Source: Gautieria morchelliformis (taxonomy: Eukaryota > Basidiomycota > Agaricomycetes > Gomphales > Gomphaceae). From it: a stretch of 64,000 nt of DNA. The stretch's first letter is position 1; every line of letters starts with the position of its first letter. Under the pieces are notes generated by a model, which worked only from the letters and a program-made list of their open reading frames with translations, did no database searches and was not told the DNA's origin. A program made the position numbers and the translations under genes. Shown here one piece after another: positions 12,301 to 22,439 of this stretch. The DNA is taken from contig WHVA01000581.1 of the NCBI GenBank assembly GCA_015179125.1, forward strand, positions 1 through 64,000, read 5' to 3'.

Positions 12301-13606
12301 TGACCTTCGGTGCTTGCATCAATACCTTTCCAACAGCGTTAGATATCGTGCATTTCTGGCCACCGAGTCGAATGTCGTAGCCAGCATCATCGCACCGACC
12401 GATCGAGATGAGGGTAGTAGCAATTTTTGGAGCATAATACGTATCTTGCAATGTGACTTCTACTGTTTTATATCCAACCTTGTTGGATAATACAAGCAGT
12501 CCTGAACCGAAGGCATCAAAAGTGCCTTTGTTGGCTGCTCGGATAGTCCTCGGCTGTGAGAATTGACAGTAGTTCCTCAATAAATTTTTGTGAGGAGTCA
12601 TATGCGATGTCGTTCCGGTGTCGAGTATAACTATAACTCCTGAGGATGTGCTCAAATTGAAATTAGAGCACTCGTCAAAATTGGTGAAGGCAAGATGCCC
12701 ATCACCACTTTCCTCAGAAGAGGACTCTTCTTCGGCAACATTCGCTTTTGCTTTACCCTTCTTCTTCTTCTTGGCTTTGGCTTTTTTCTTCTGACGTGGT
12801 CCTTGACCTTCTTTACCACCTCCTTTAGCCCAGCAATTTTCAATAGAATGTCCAGGCTTTTTGCAGTTGGTGCATATATGCGCCTTCTGCCCCTTTTGGT
12901 CCTTCTTAGTAGATGAACCAATAAACACCTGCTCTTCTTGCGGGAGTGTTTTCTTCCTGTCATACTGAGCCTTTAGTACCCTAATAATATTATCAGGGAC
13001 CAATGGCATCCCGCATTCTTCAAGCGAAGTGGTAAGGGCATTCATGACTGCCTCATAGGATGGTGGAAGTGACGCAAGGATGATGTCCATGAATTCTTCT
13101 TCGGAAACTCTGGCTCCCATCTCATTAAGACGAGCATATAGGTCTTGGGCCTTGTCCAAATGATCTCTCAAGTCTCCATCCTCAGGACATCTCATACTGC
13201 GGAGTTGTCTCTGCAGGCTGGTGAGGACCATCTTGGGCTTTTTGGTCATCTCATTGACCAGTGCATCCCAAGTCTCTTTTGCTGTCTTCTGCTTCTGTAG
13301 CATCAGGGCTAATGACTCTGACACTGAGACGATGATTTGGGTCTTGGCTTGTCCTTCTCTAGCAAGGTATCTCTCCAGCTTCTCCTCAGCCTTATCCATC
13401 TGAGTTTCCTCAGCTTCTGTAAGAATATGGCCTGGGGGCATAACTGGAGGATCAGGAGGTCGAGTGACTCTCCCTTCTACATGCTTGAGTAGATTTTTGG
13501 ACTCGAAATAGCTGATGAGAGTGGCTCGCCACAATGGCCAATTACTACCATCAGTAGCAAGCTTCTCAACACCCAATAGCTTCTCAGAAGTGTCTCCGGG
13601 GCCCAT
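9362..13606 (-). CDS. Copia-1 Gag-Pol polyprotein, 1414 residues
   Basis: A single uninterrupted frame contains, in order: a Gag of the UBN2/DUF4219 type (about 1-230); a CCHC knuckle near 246-258 (CTNCKKPGHSIENC); a lysine-rich stretch near 271-285; a retropepsin with DTGTTSHMTP near 329; a pre-integrase zinc region (MGHISQKSLQHLL); the integrase core with DVWGPA, SDRGGEYTS and ESNGVAERLNR; RT (RVT_2) with MDVDYAYLNA and AVDDLTITAE; and RNase H with YSDADWG, LSSTEAEFVAL and YSDNQSAIA. The order integrase before RT defines Ty1/copia. The ATG lies within the primer-binding site. No internal break is seen. Confidence 0.96.
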   Translation of the reverse strand: MGPGDTSEKLLGVEKLATDGSNWPLWRATLISYFESKNLLKHVEGRVTRPPDPPVMPPGHILTEAEETQMDKAEEKLERYLAREGQAKTQIIVSVSESLALMLQKQKTAKETWDALVNEMTKKPKMVLTSLQRQLRSMRCPEDGDLRDHLDKAQDLYARLNEMGARVSEEEFMDIILASLPPSYEAVMNALTTSLEECGMPLVPDNIIRVLKAQYDRKKTLPQEEQVFIGSSTKKDQKGQKAHICTNCKKPGHSIENCWAKGGGKEGQGPRQKKKAKAKKKKKGKAKANVAEEESSSEESGDGHLAFTNFDECSNFNLSTSSGVIVILDTGTTSHMTPHKNLLRNYCQFSQPRTIRAANKGTFDAFGSGLLVLSNKVGYKTVEVTLQDTYYAPKIATTLISIGRCDDAGYDIRLGGQKCTISNAVGKVLMQAPKVNGLYRLDLQSPSAQAHMCLSAMEIHQKMGHISQKSLQHLLNHGMILGIELSSTGDRIVCDACIQTKIARKPLPREPRDRTSKFGDRIYSDVWGPARHLTTDKKSYYVSFIDDYSRESVIYLMANKSEAFSKYKLYEALMLRQRNVHIKALVSDRGGEYTSSEFEQHLAKQGTKHQLTVHDTPESNGVAERLNRTLTERTRAMLLESGLPKILWGYAIQHANYLRNRTHTRALPDKTPYEMIHHEKPNLKDIHAWGTEIYVKVTQGDKLEARAKRARWIGISAQSHGHYIYWPDSHKVSVERNVVFDSEMKKGKVPIISIEESKLPTSREEKKAIPASVPVPGRLVSEEAKIEEIDENAPEEYLEKLQPIQGVDDRPREAEPIRRSERIRQQQVQPAPSGPVTRSQTQRQAGAHMTTLAYEDVEDHKEVLFDQELSSEIDGISSYECAISAFLTDGQNNNKAPDLSQIEPSNADEALNNPIWKKSMDKEYEALIDKGVWERAKPPPGANIVGNKWVYLWKRNPEGKPIMPKSRMVAQGFTQKFGVDYDETYSPVARLSSLRIICAIAARNDWPIHQMDVDYAYLNATLPEPIYMKQPYGYESGDKDEVLLLKKALYGLKQSGREWYKRLSGEFHKLGFTTSATDGAVFYRRGGKGHVIIATAVDDLTITAENQSILDEVKRDLAQVFSMKDLGEIHWLLNLKIERDWQKKTIAISQPAYIEKIIKKFNLEDAKTYATPLDPAVKLSKDQCPSTERGKKAMSKFPYRQAIGSLMWAAVATRPDIAFAVSLLSQFLENPGGTHWNAVKRVFKYLKGTKRYKLTLGRNRDGLMGYSDADWGSQSHRRSYSAYLFQIDGGTVSWSCQKQSIVALSSTEAEFVALTHAGKEALWMRHFISEIFQPLNRPIKIYSDNQSAIAITYGTQQHTRTKHFDIRLYFLRDIIKNQQAKLVYLPTEQMLADILTKGLPSPRVKILNEQIGIY

Positions 13607-13611
13607 AACCC
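13598..13611 (-). promoter_or_regulatory. Copia-1 primer-binding site
   Basis: Directly next to the 5' LTR the minus strand reads GGGTTATGGGCCCC. This is complementary to the anticodon arm of initiator tRNA-Met (GGGCYCAUAACCC) rather than to a tRNA 3' end, the half-tRNA priming known for Drosophila copia. The Gag start codon lies inside it. Confidence 0.8.
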
Positions 13612-14107
13612 TGTGGAGGACAGGAATTATAGGCAGTAGGAATGGACTTCTTGCTCAAAAGAATAGACTAGAAAACAATTCACTCTCTCAGTGAATTTAG
13701 TTGTCACTTTAAATATATTATACACTACCTAGAAAACAATTCACTACAGAGGATTTCTAGGTTAATAAATCGAAAGAATGCTAGACTAATTTACTTGCCT
13801 CTCTCAGTGAATTTAGTTGTCACTGAGAGAGGGGGAAACTGTTTCACTGCGCATGTACTACTACCCGGCCCTTTAGCGCCCAAGAGCTCACGCGTCGAAG
13901 TCATTTCAGACTCCGCTGGGTGCAGCCGCTTGTGAAAGTAGGAATAACAAGATGAAATGGAGAGATAGGGAGTGAGTGGAAAATTTCGAAAATAACCAGA
14001 GAAATGGATGCATGATACAAGAACAAATGAAAAGAAATTGAGAAAGCACACAACAAATTGGATATATTATGCTTGATTTTGGTGCAGGAGCATCAATGCA
14101 CCCAACA
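13612..14107 (-). repeat. Copia-1 5' LTR (496 bp)
   Basis: Nearly identical to 8852-9348 (about one substitution and one single-base length difference) and followed on the plus strand by the AGATG target repeat. Confidence 0.95.
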
Positions 14108-15237
14108 AGATGTCAGTGCATACACCACCCTTTATCAGGATGTGTGCGCAACAACCGTCCATTTGAATGGACACCATTGCTGGACAAACGCTTCCAAATC
14201 ATAAGGGCATTAGCCTGCAAAGCCCCGATCCTGCATCCAATTGATGCATGGAACGTGCACCTGATATAGGTCATCACTGATGGTTCAAAGTCTGGTGTCA
14301 GAGCCATCTACAGCCAGGGACCCGATTGGAGAACCTGTTGACTAGCTGGCTTCTTGTCAAAGAAGTTCAGTGTTGCACACCAACACTACAGAACACATGA
14401 GCACAAAACAATCACCGTGCTCAAAGCCCTCATGAAATGGGAGGACAAACTCCTAGAGTGAAAATTCACCCTAGTCACCGACCACAAGGGTCTCGAGTAC
14501 TTTGAGACCCAGAAGAACCTGTCTGACAGACAGGTCCGGTGGTGGGAGTTCCTATCCCATTTCAATTACAACACCGTCCACATTGACGGTGTTGAGAACA
14601 AAGTAGTGGATTGTTTATCACGCTACTATGAAAGCAACATGGGTGATGACAATCACCCGGACCACGTCTTCATCAACACAGACATGCAAATAGACCGGGA
14701 CGGTGAGCTAATGCCCACCGACCGATACATGGAGCTGCATACAGCAGCTACGAGGTGATCAACTCACCTCGCAGAGAAGGCTGAACCGCAAACAATAGAA
14801 GCAGCGGTCATGAACGAAGGCTCCGCCAAGGAACCTCACCACAACGCGTCATTGCCAGACAATGACAACGATGACATCCGCATCATTGTAGCAAGCAATA
14901 GCAGAACCTCCCTATGCATAAGCGTAGAAGAGAACATGGACCTGCCAAAGGTCCTACGCGACTCCTACCGGAAGGAGCCCATGTTTGCAGAGATCATGGA
15001 AAACCCGGATGCACATCCAAGATTCGGCATCCGGGATGGGCTGGTTTGGACAAAGAATCAGCTCAAGAGGGATGTCATACCTATCCCTCGGCACGTATTT
15101 CAAGGGGGAAGGAAGCTGATCAAGATCATAATCGATCATGCCCACCAGACAATTGGCCACTATGGTCAACTGAAACCTTTGAACTACATTCGAAGAAAAT
15201 ACTGGTGGCCCAGTATGGCCTCAGACATTGAGGCATT
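14108..15237 (+). mobile_element. Gypsy relic A-II, RNase H to integrase zinc region
   Basis: Continues the host gypsy after Copia-1. RNase H-like blocks near 14270-14660 include DHKGLEYFETQKNL and VDCLSRYYES. From about 14810 there is an open 148-codon stretch holding the tether and the integrase HHCC region (QTIGHYGQLK, then YWWPSM). It ends at the GCATT target repeat of the LTR nest, and integrase resumes at 19135. Several breaks; old. Confidence 0.85.
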
Positions 15238-17111
15238 TGTCAAGATTGGTTTTTAGGCGTTAATATCGTGTATTAGTGAACACAGCGAATGCCCGAATAA
15301 CTTGTGCGAATAAGTATGTCGTTTGGCGAATAGGTGAGCCAACAAATGTTCACAAGATAAGAGGGCTGCCTGAATGGGGCTCGCCCTATCTACAGTCGTA
15401 GCAAAATAGCCCGTGGCATTTGATGATGTAACATGCAAGGTGTCACGGAAGGGTTGCCTAAGTGACAACAATCCCTTCGCTGGTGAAGGCGCTCCTCGGA
15501 GCCCTTCGCCGACAGCACAGAAAATAGTTCGAAGGCTAAGGTAACAAAGATGAAGTATGAGAACTCACCAGTGATGCCTAATTCCTCTGCTGGTTGAAGA
15601 TAGAAATCTCCAAGAGAAGGCTCAAGACGATGATCACAGCGAGGTCAAGTTTGCACAAGATGGACGACGTATGATAATTGAACTGGAGAATATACATGCC
15701 AATGTAAACTACTTATATCGAATGCTCGTAAGGCATCAGCGAATAGGAAAGAGGCCATCACGAGTCAGGGTTGGATAGGGGTGCGCAGTCATGATACTAA
15801 GTAGATGGAATAAACATACAATAGAGTGAGGGAAGGGTGCGAACATGAAACAACGGAGAGTAAAGGTGGCGAAGGCATTAATGTACAAAACCATGTCTTG
15901 GGACCCGCATACATGCTACCCTGCACGGACTCTTTGTCTACTGGGTTGATCCCACACGACCTACGGAAGGGACATGATTACAGATAGATGGATTAAACAT
16001 ACAATAGAATGAAAGAAGGGTGCGAACATGAAACAACGGAGAGGAAAGGGGGTGAAGGCACCTATGTATGGAAATACGCCTTGGGACCCGCATATACACC
16101 ACCCTGCACGGTGTCATGACCTGTCTATTTCTCTTACCCCACTGCCTCTATGTTCCCCCTCGTCACTCCCTAGCATCTTTGCCAGAGTTCGCCTCACCCT
16201 CCGACCACTCCTCCTCTACGTCCACTCTATTCGCTGTTCGCCCATTCTCCGAACCGCTATTCACTGCTCGCACATTTCGCCAGCAGGCATGCCATCAAAT
16301 ATGATCGATACCATTTACCCGGTGTGATGGTTCATCACTAACCCCATCATCTTCTTAATCCAACCCCTTTGGGTGTTCATATGGCCAAAGTGTGTTTGCG
16401 GGATGTCCCTTCCGTAGGTCGTGCGGGATCAACCCAGTAGACAAAGAGTCCATGCAGGGTAGCATGTATGCGGGTCCCAAGACATGGTTTCGTACATGAA
16501 TGCCTTCACCACCTTTACTCTCCGTTGTTTCATGTTCGCACCCTTCCCTCACTCTATTGTATGTTTATTCCATCTACTTAGTATCATGACTGCGCACCCC
16601 TATCCAACCCTGACTCACAACAGCCTCTTTCCTATTCACTGATACCATACGAGCATTCGATATAAGTAGTCTACATTCACATGTATATTCTCCAGTTCAA
16701 TTATCATACGTCGTCCATCTTGTGCAAACTTGACCTCGCTGTGATCATCGTCTTGAGCCTTCTCCTGGAGATTGCTATCTTCAACCAGAAGAGGACTTAG
16801 GCATCACCGGTGAGTTCTCATACTTCATCTTTGTTACCTTAGCCTTCGAACTATTTTCTGTGCTGACGGTGAAGGGATTGTCGCTACTTAGACAGCCCTT
16901 CCATGACACCTTGTACGTTACATCGTCAAGTGCCACGGGCTATTTTGCTATGACTGTAGATAGGGTGAGCTCCGTTCGGGCAACCCTCTTATCTTGTGGA
17001 CATTTGTTGGTTCACCTATTCGCCGAATGGCATACTTATTCACACAAGTTATTCGGGCATTCGCTGTGTTCACTAATACACGATATTTACACCTGAAAAC
17101 CAATCTTGACA
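15238..17111. repeat. Large inverted repeat, arms of about 740 bp
   Basis: 15238-15973 and 16375-17111 are inverted copies separated by about 400 bp, produced by insertion of one solo LTR into another in opposite orientation. Such arms could form a long hairpin in a transcript. Confidence 0.85.
16112..17111 (+). mobile_element. Inner solo LTR 1 (1000 bp, plus orientation)
   Basis: Starts TGTCATGACCTG and ends CCAATCTTGACA, with perfect 5-bp repeats CACGG at 16107-16111 and 17112-17116. It is inserted into the outer LTR of the same family and is inverted relative to it, which creates the large inverted repeat with 15238-15973. Confidence 0.85.
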
Positions 17112-17187
17112 CACGGACTCTTCGTCTGCTGGGTTGATCCCACACAACCTACAGGTAGGACGTCCCACGAATGCACCCCGACCATAT

Positions 17188-18460
17188 TGTCAAGATTGGT
17201 TTTTAGGCGTTAATATCGTGTATTAGTGAACACAGCGAATGCCCGAATGACTTGTGTGAATAAGTATGCCGTTCGGCGAATAGGTGAACCAGTAAATGTT
17301 CACAAGATAAGAGGGCTGCCCGAACGGGGCTCACCCTATCTATAGTCGTAGCGAAATAGCCCGTGGTACTTGACGATGTAATGTGCAAGGTCTCACGGAA
17401 GGGCTGTCTAAGTCTCGACAATCCCTTCGCCGGCGAAGGTGCTCCTTCGGAGCCCTTCGCCAACAGCACAGAGAATATTTCGAAGGCTAAGGTAACGAAG
17501 ATGAAGTATGAGAACTCACCAGTGATGCCTAAGTCCTCTGCTGCTCGAAGATAGAAATCTCCAAGAGAAGGCTCAAGACGATGATCACAGCGAGGTCAAG
17601 TTTGCACAAGATGGACGACATATAATAATTGAACTGGAGAATATACATGCCAATGTAAACTACTTATATCGAATGCTTGTAAGGCATCAGCGAATAGGAA
17701 AGAGGCCGTTGTGAGTCAGGGTTGGATAGGGGTGCGCAGTCATGATACTAAGTAGATGGAATAAACATACAATAGAGTGAGGGAAGGGTGCGAACATGAA
17801 ACAACGGAGAGTAAAGGTGGCGAAGGCATTCATGTACGAAACCATGTCTTGGGACCCGCATACATGCTACCCTGCATGGACTCTTTGTCTACTGGGTTGA
17901 TCCAGCACGACCTATGGAAGGGATGTCCTGCGAACACACTTTGGCCATATGAACACCCAAAGGGGTTGGATTAAGAAGGTGATGGGGTTAGTGGTGAACC
18001 ATCTTGCCGGGTAAATGGTATTGATTGTTTTTTGATGGCATGCCTGCTGGCGAAATGCGCGAGCAGTGAATAGCGGTTCCGAGAAATGCGAGGAATGGTG
18101 AACGGGAATGACATAGGGGAGAAGTGGTTGAAGTGGAGGGCAAAGCTGAGCAAACACGGGAGAGGAGTGGCGAAAGGGGAAATGGGGATAACAAGGTCCA
18201 GGGAATACACAAGTCATGACAGTCCGATCATAGGAATACCATCGAAAGAGCGTTGAGCAGAGGAGGTGATAGGCCCAGCGATGACTGCTAAGTTAGTTCA
18301 GGGACGTCGATCGTGCTTCGACGGCGTGGACATGGTAAATGACGCGAACAGTGAGGATCGGTTGCCGAACATGGCAAGGGCGGTCGGAACGAACACGAAG
18401 GTGGAGTGAGAAAATAGGAGAACTGAGCATCTGAGTATGGGAAATAGACGTGTCATGACA
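17188..18460 (-). mobile_element. Inner solo LTR 2 (1273 bp, minus orientation)
   Basis: Plus-strand reading starts TGTCAAGATTGG and ends GTGTCATGACA, with perfect 5-bp repeats CATAT at 17183-17187 and 18461-18465. It shares about 740 bp of nearly identical sequence with 15238-15973 in the same orientation. Confidence 0.85.
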
Positions 18461-19134
18461 CATATGAACACCTAAAGGGGGTTGGATCGAGAAGATGATG
18501 GGGCTAGTGATAAACCATCACGCTGGGTAAATGGTATCGATTGTATTTGATGGTGTGCCTGCTGGTGAAATGTGCGAGCAGCGAATAGTGGTTCGGAGAA
18601 TGGGGCGAACAGCAAATGGAGCGAACATAGAGGAAGAGTGGTCGAAGGGTGGGGCGAACTCTGGTGAAGATGCTAGGGAGTGACGAGGGGGAACGTAGAG
18701 GCAGCGGGGTAAGGTAAATAGACAGGTCATGACAAGTTGTTCGGCGAATGTGACAAAGGGCGAACGGAGAGGAAATAGGGGAGGAGTGGTCAAAGTGAGT
18801 GGCGAAGCCGAGCAAACACGGAGGAGGAGTGGTGAAAGGGGAAACAGGAAACGGGGATAACTAGGTGCAGGAAATACACGAGTTGTGACAATCCGATCAT
18901 AGGAACAACATCGAAAGAGGGTTGAGCAGAGGAGGTGATAGGACCAGTGATGAACCACCAAGTTGGTCCAAAGCCGTCGATCGTGCTTTGATGGCGTGGC
19001 TATGGTGAATGGTGCAAACAGCGAAGATCGGTCGCCGAACACGGCAAGGGTGATCGGAGCGAACATGGAGGTGGAGTGGGGAATGGGAGGACAGAGCATC
19101 TGAGTATAGGAAATAAACGCGTCATGACAGCATT

Positions 19135-20330
19135 CTGCACTTCGTGTGCAAAATGTCAGGCCACCAAGACAGGCATGCAGCGGCCCACATGACTACTGCA
19201 TAGCCTGCACATACCCGATAGACCATGGCAATCTATCGGTATCGATTTCATGGGCCCACTGCCCCAATCGAATGACTGTGATTACCTCATGGTAATCATA
19301 GATAGACTCACGTCTCACATACATCTTGTCCCGACAACGATGAGTGTGACAGCCAAAGGAATAGCCTGTTATTCCTAAAAGAGGTCGTAAGACTTCATGG
19401 ACTCCCATACTCCATAGTCTCAGATTGAGACTCGAAATTCACGTCGATATTCTGGCATGAACTGCAACAACTCATGGGGACGAAACTCCTCATGTCCACC
19501 GTGTTCCATCCTCAAACCGATGGCGCGACTGAATGGGCAAACCGTTCGATAGGCCAGGTCCTTTGATCAGTCATCAAGGATGATCAAAAAGACTGGGCTA
19601 ACAAGTGCCCAATGGTCAAATTTGGCTTAAACAGCAACATCAGCTCGACGACAGGGTTTGCACCCTTCGAGTTGAACCATGGATATATGCCAGGGATCGA
19701 CCTACCAATGGCTATGGACACTCCCTTGAAGGGAGTGATGAAATTCGCACATCAGGCTTGATGGAACCTGATGGCAGCACATGATGCAATCATAGAGCAT
19801 CATGTGATGCAGATGTTTCATGCAAATAAGAAATGTCACGAAGGGGAGATATATGTGGTGGGAGACAACGTATATCTGTCAAACCAGAACCTGACCCTGC
19901 CAAAAGGAAGGGCCAGGAAGCTAGTACCACGATATATTGGGCCATATCATGTGAAGGAAGCCCACAATAACACCTCGACGGTAACCCTCGAATTACCAGA
20001 GGAATTGAAAACCTGACACATTGCGCCGACATTTCATACCAACCTCATACAATGGTATGAAGTGAATAACGATGACCTATTCCCTCATTGAGAAGCAAAG
20101 TAATTTTATGACTTTGGAGCGAACGACGAGGAAGAGTGGCTCGTCGACGAGATCTTATCCCACAGATGGATAAACTCAAAGGACCTAGAGTTCCGAATCA
20201 GGTGGACTCTAGGAGATGTGACATGGGAGCCCATGTCATTGTGTAAGGAGCTCAAGGCCCTAGATACCTATCTAGAGCTTCGAGGCGTGGCCAAGCCTCA
20301 CAACTTGCCTAAATGGCATTAGGTCACATC
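19135..20330 (+). mobile_element. Gypsy relic A-II, integrase core and chromodomain
   Basis: Reads CTSCAKCQATKTG (second half of the zinc region), then the integrase catalytic core with GIDFMGPLP, STVFHPQTDG and the spacing typical of Ty3/gypsy, then a C-terminal domain (GDNVYLSNQNL, RYIGPYHV). Near 20120-20290 there is a chromodomain: EEEWLVDEILSHR, then LEFRIRWTLGDVTWEP. That places the family among the chromoviruses. Several breaks; an old fossil. Confidence 0.87.
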
Positions 20331-20339
20331 GGTCACGTG

Positions 20340-20372
20340 TGATCACGTGCTGTGCCAAGACATGGTGCTATA
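20340..20372 (+). promoter_or_regulatory. Possible internal promoter upstream of an accessory gypsy ORF
   Basis: Just after the chromodomain there are two E-box-like ACGTG motifs (TCACGTGTGATCACGTG, 20334-20350) and a TATA-like TATAAATTTT near 20370. These lie about 80 bp before the ATG at 20448. The arrangement would suit separate transcription of a third ORF, but only sequence motifs support it. Confidence 0.35.
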
Positions 20373-20447
20373 AATTTTCACCTCGGATCTCTCCAAGGGC
20401 GCTTCGCTCTTAAAGAAGCAACCACCACCATCTTCTAATAAAGATGG

Positions 20448-20738
20448 ATGGCATCAAAGAACCCATTGACATTGACATCAACGTCCATGCCACAGCCAGT
20501 GGCCCCAAAGAAGGGGGCTGTCATGATCTTCTCAAAGAAGCTGGCTCCCGAGAATTGGGAAATAGCATCGTGGAACAACGGGCTCGCTATTATCCATTTG
20601 GATAAATGCGAATGTTGCGAATCATATGCAACCCACTTAGCGGAGTCGTTGAAATCCAGTAAGATACAAATCCTAGACAATGACATCACCTACGCAGTTG
20701 AAGACACCTGGCCCTGGATCACCCAAGGGGCCAGGTGA
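20448..20738 (+). CDS. 96-codon accessory ORF after the gypsy chromodomain, function unknown
   Basis: Open from ATG 20448 to TGA 20736. The product has a small cysteine cluster (CECCESYATH) and no recognisable domain. It is followed at about 20739-20885 by a heptad-like coiled-coil-coding stretch (AEIERLNRDL, then IHELKQQLEG) before family A sequence ends at module R1 near 20888. The position after integrase suggests an element-borne extra protein. It could also be the start of a captured gene. Confidence 0.45.
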   Translation: MASKNPLTLTSTSMPQPVAPKKGAVMIFSKKLAPENWEIASWNNGLAIIHLDKCECCESYATHLAESLKSSKIQILDNDITYAVEDTWPWITQGAR

Positions 20739-20887
20739 ATGGCAGTCGAGGACGCTAAGGCAGAGATTGAGCGCCTCAACCGGGACCTGGTGTCCGAGCG
20801 TGAGTGAGTCTCATGTCGGGACGACAAGATCCATGAGTTGAAGCAACAACTCGAAGGAGCAAGGCGAACGCACCCTGCCCTGCCACG

Positions 20888-21788
20888 TCCACCCACAGCA
20901 ACGGCACTAAAACCTCTGACGGCATGTCCATCGTCTTTCCTCTTACCTCTTACCTTTCGTCTTGGGGACGGCGAAGAGCTGGACACCGGTGCCGGTGCAG
21001 ATGCCAACCTTACACGCGAATACCACTACGGAATCGGACCCGGGACAAATACCCTCGCCAACAACGTCCCGCGCCGCCGCCGCCCGTCCGTATACCCATT
21101 CCTGGTCTATATCCGCCAGCACAGCGTCCACCTCCGCGTGCCCCACATCCACGCTCACGGTGCCCAGCAACGGCGGGTCCGGGTCTGGGCGCATGCGCTA
21201 CCGCGAACAGGGCATGCCAGTCAACCTTACAGCCTTGGGATGCCGGATTTTCTGACGTCTCCAGGTTTTTCAAATCTTTGGTACTTCAGCTGGCCGCACA
21301 AAGCAAGCATGCGGTTTCCGAGACTCATCCCGATTACAAAACATGACTTTAACGTGTATGGCGTATCGGCCGACACCACCACCGCGCAAGCCAAATGGCA
21401 GACTAAGGTGCGAGTCATGTCTCTCACTTGTCAAATGCTAGATTTTTTCCATTCAGCAAGAGTTGCCGTATTCATTGCTATCGGACCGACTGCGGGCTTT
21501 GGTCATGGCACTGGGAGCTGCAGATGGCAACAAAACCACAGGGAGCCATTTTATCTTCGAAACACCCGCACGATTCCCGGTCCATCGAAAGAACAGCTTC
21601 GAGTCGAGGGCGAGGGTGCAATGAAATGATCAGTCGGTCGGCTAGTGAGTGGAACGGAGGGAAGGTGTCAGTTGGAATTGTCAGAGAAGCTCCGCAGGTT
21701 ACGGGGACGTACCACCTTTGTAATTGCGGGAAACTTTAGTGACCACTCCTCCGGTCCACACCTCGCGACTTGGCCAGGTGAAAGTTCG
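20888..21788 (+). repeat. Module R1, copy A (plus orientation)
   Basis: A roughly 0.9-kb unit that recurs at 26195-26907 and 51990-52985 on the minus strand. It holds overlapping open frames. The best conserved part (21270-21780) reads KWQTKVRV, then ARVAVFIAIG, then KEQLRVEGEG and LVSGTEGRCQLEL in one frame. A possible 49-nt intron (GTGCGA to TTCAG) covers 21410-21458. I do not recognise the product. Left of it is a Ser/Thr-rich region whose copy-to-copy length changes are multiples of three. In the other copies R1 lies upstream of the nuclease-kinase gene, so it may hold its 5' region or a neighbour gene. Copy A has been separated from any such gene. Confidence 0.6.
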
Positions 21789-21928
21789 CATGCTACATAG
21801 TGACAGGTAAAGGTAAGATGCAATGGGAACCGCTGGCCGGTTCCCACGCATGAACTGTACAGTGGGTCCCTAAGGGGCCCACTGGTATTAGGTAAACACT
21901 ATGTACATAGATTGGTAGGTTATTTACA
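21789..21928 (-). repeat. Truncated gypsy family A LTR
   Basis: Minus-strand reading starts TGTAAATAACC at 21928 and matches 4973-5182 for about 140 bp, keeping both hairpins, before it is cut at the R1 boundary. Confidence 0.85.
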
Positions 21929-22139
21929 GGTTCCGCCTCAATTCCTCCTCCATATTCCAAAGACAATCGTCCAGCTCCATGTCAGAAAGAGAAATATGGG
22001 ACAGGATTTCCAGTGTTAAGAGCTCGATGTAGGAAGGGGGGCTGTCGTATGCCATGTGGACAGAAGAGGTTGCGCTCTCTGAGTCGCTATCTCCAATTCC
22101 AAATGCACCTATGGCAAATGCAACACACAGTACGACCAC
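21929..22139 (-). mobile_element. 3' internal end of a gypsy-type element
   Basis: Immediately upstream (minus strand) of the truncated LTR is an open frame that ends in the first bases of the LTR and has an acidic tail (MEEELRRNL) over a purine-rich stretch. It does not match the other two gypsy 3' ends, so it represents a further internal sequence using the same LTR. 22140-22440 holds only two copies of TGACAAGGGGAAATCC (22210 and 22277) and nothing else I can support. Confidence 0.5.
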
Positions 22140-22439
22140 CGGTCCGGTCCTCTAGGGGAGAGACTTTTCTGCTGTAAGGGCAACCCTAGGTGGTGGTGGA
22201 GGTCACACTACCACACAACTGACAAGGGGAAATCCGAAGTATGTATAAATGAACAGAGTATACAAGAGAGGGGGTTCTCACCTGACAAGGGGAAATCCAA
22301 AGAGAAAAGTCTAAGGACCCCCAATGTCAGTGAGCCCCTATTATAATATCCTCCACAGCCAGGGACAACACTTGGCACTTGCCATCAGCCCTGCGTCCCC
22401 CTGACCTCCCTGACCGTTGATCGACCCTTGATGCCACCT

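Larger units (their letters stand above)
8852..14107 (-). mobile_element. Copia-1, young and whole-looking Ty1/copia retrotransposon
   Basis: Two LTRs (8852-9348 and 13612-14107) enclose one long Gag-Pol frame. The 5-bp target repeat AGATG is perfect at 8847-8851 and 14108-14112, and joining of the flanks matches uninterrupted gypsy sequence near 3755. The LTRs differ at only about two positions in 496, so the insertion is recent. A polypurine tract (minus-strand GAGGGGGCG) lies at 9349-9357 next to the 3' LTR, and a primer-binding site next to the 5' LTR. The element looks whole. Confidence 0.96.
15238..19129 (-). mobile_element. Nest of three solo LTRs of one family
   Basis: The whole block is bounded by a perfect 5-bp repeat GCATT (15233-15237 and 19130-19134), and the gypsy integrase reading continues across it. 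Its outer ends are TGTCAAGATTGG and TCATGACA, that is TG..CA on the minus strand. Inside sit two more LTRs of the same family: 16112-17111 (plus, repeat CACGG) and 17188-18460 (minus, repeat CATAT). Removing both leaves an outer LTR of about 1.6 kb with internal duplications. No coding region is present. The plus-strand open frames here are low-complexity shadows. Confidence 0.85.

Noticed and set aside
16028-19099. Open frames of 60-190 codons in the solo-LTR nest
   Set aside because: They lie wholly inside LTRs defined by target repeats, are pyrimidine-rich, and recur only because the LTR recurs.
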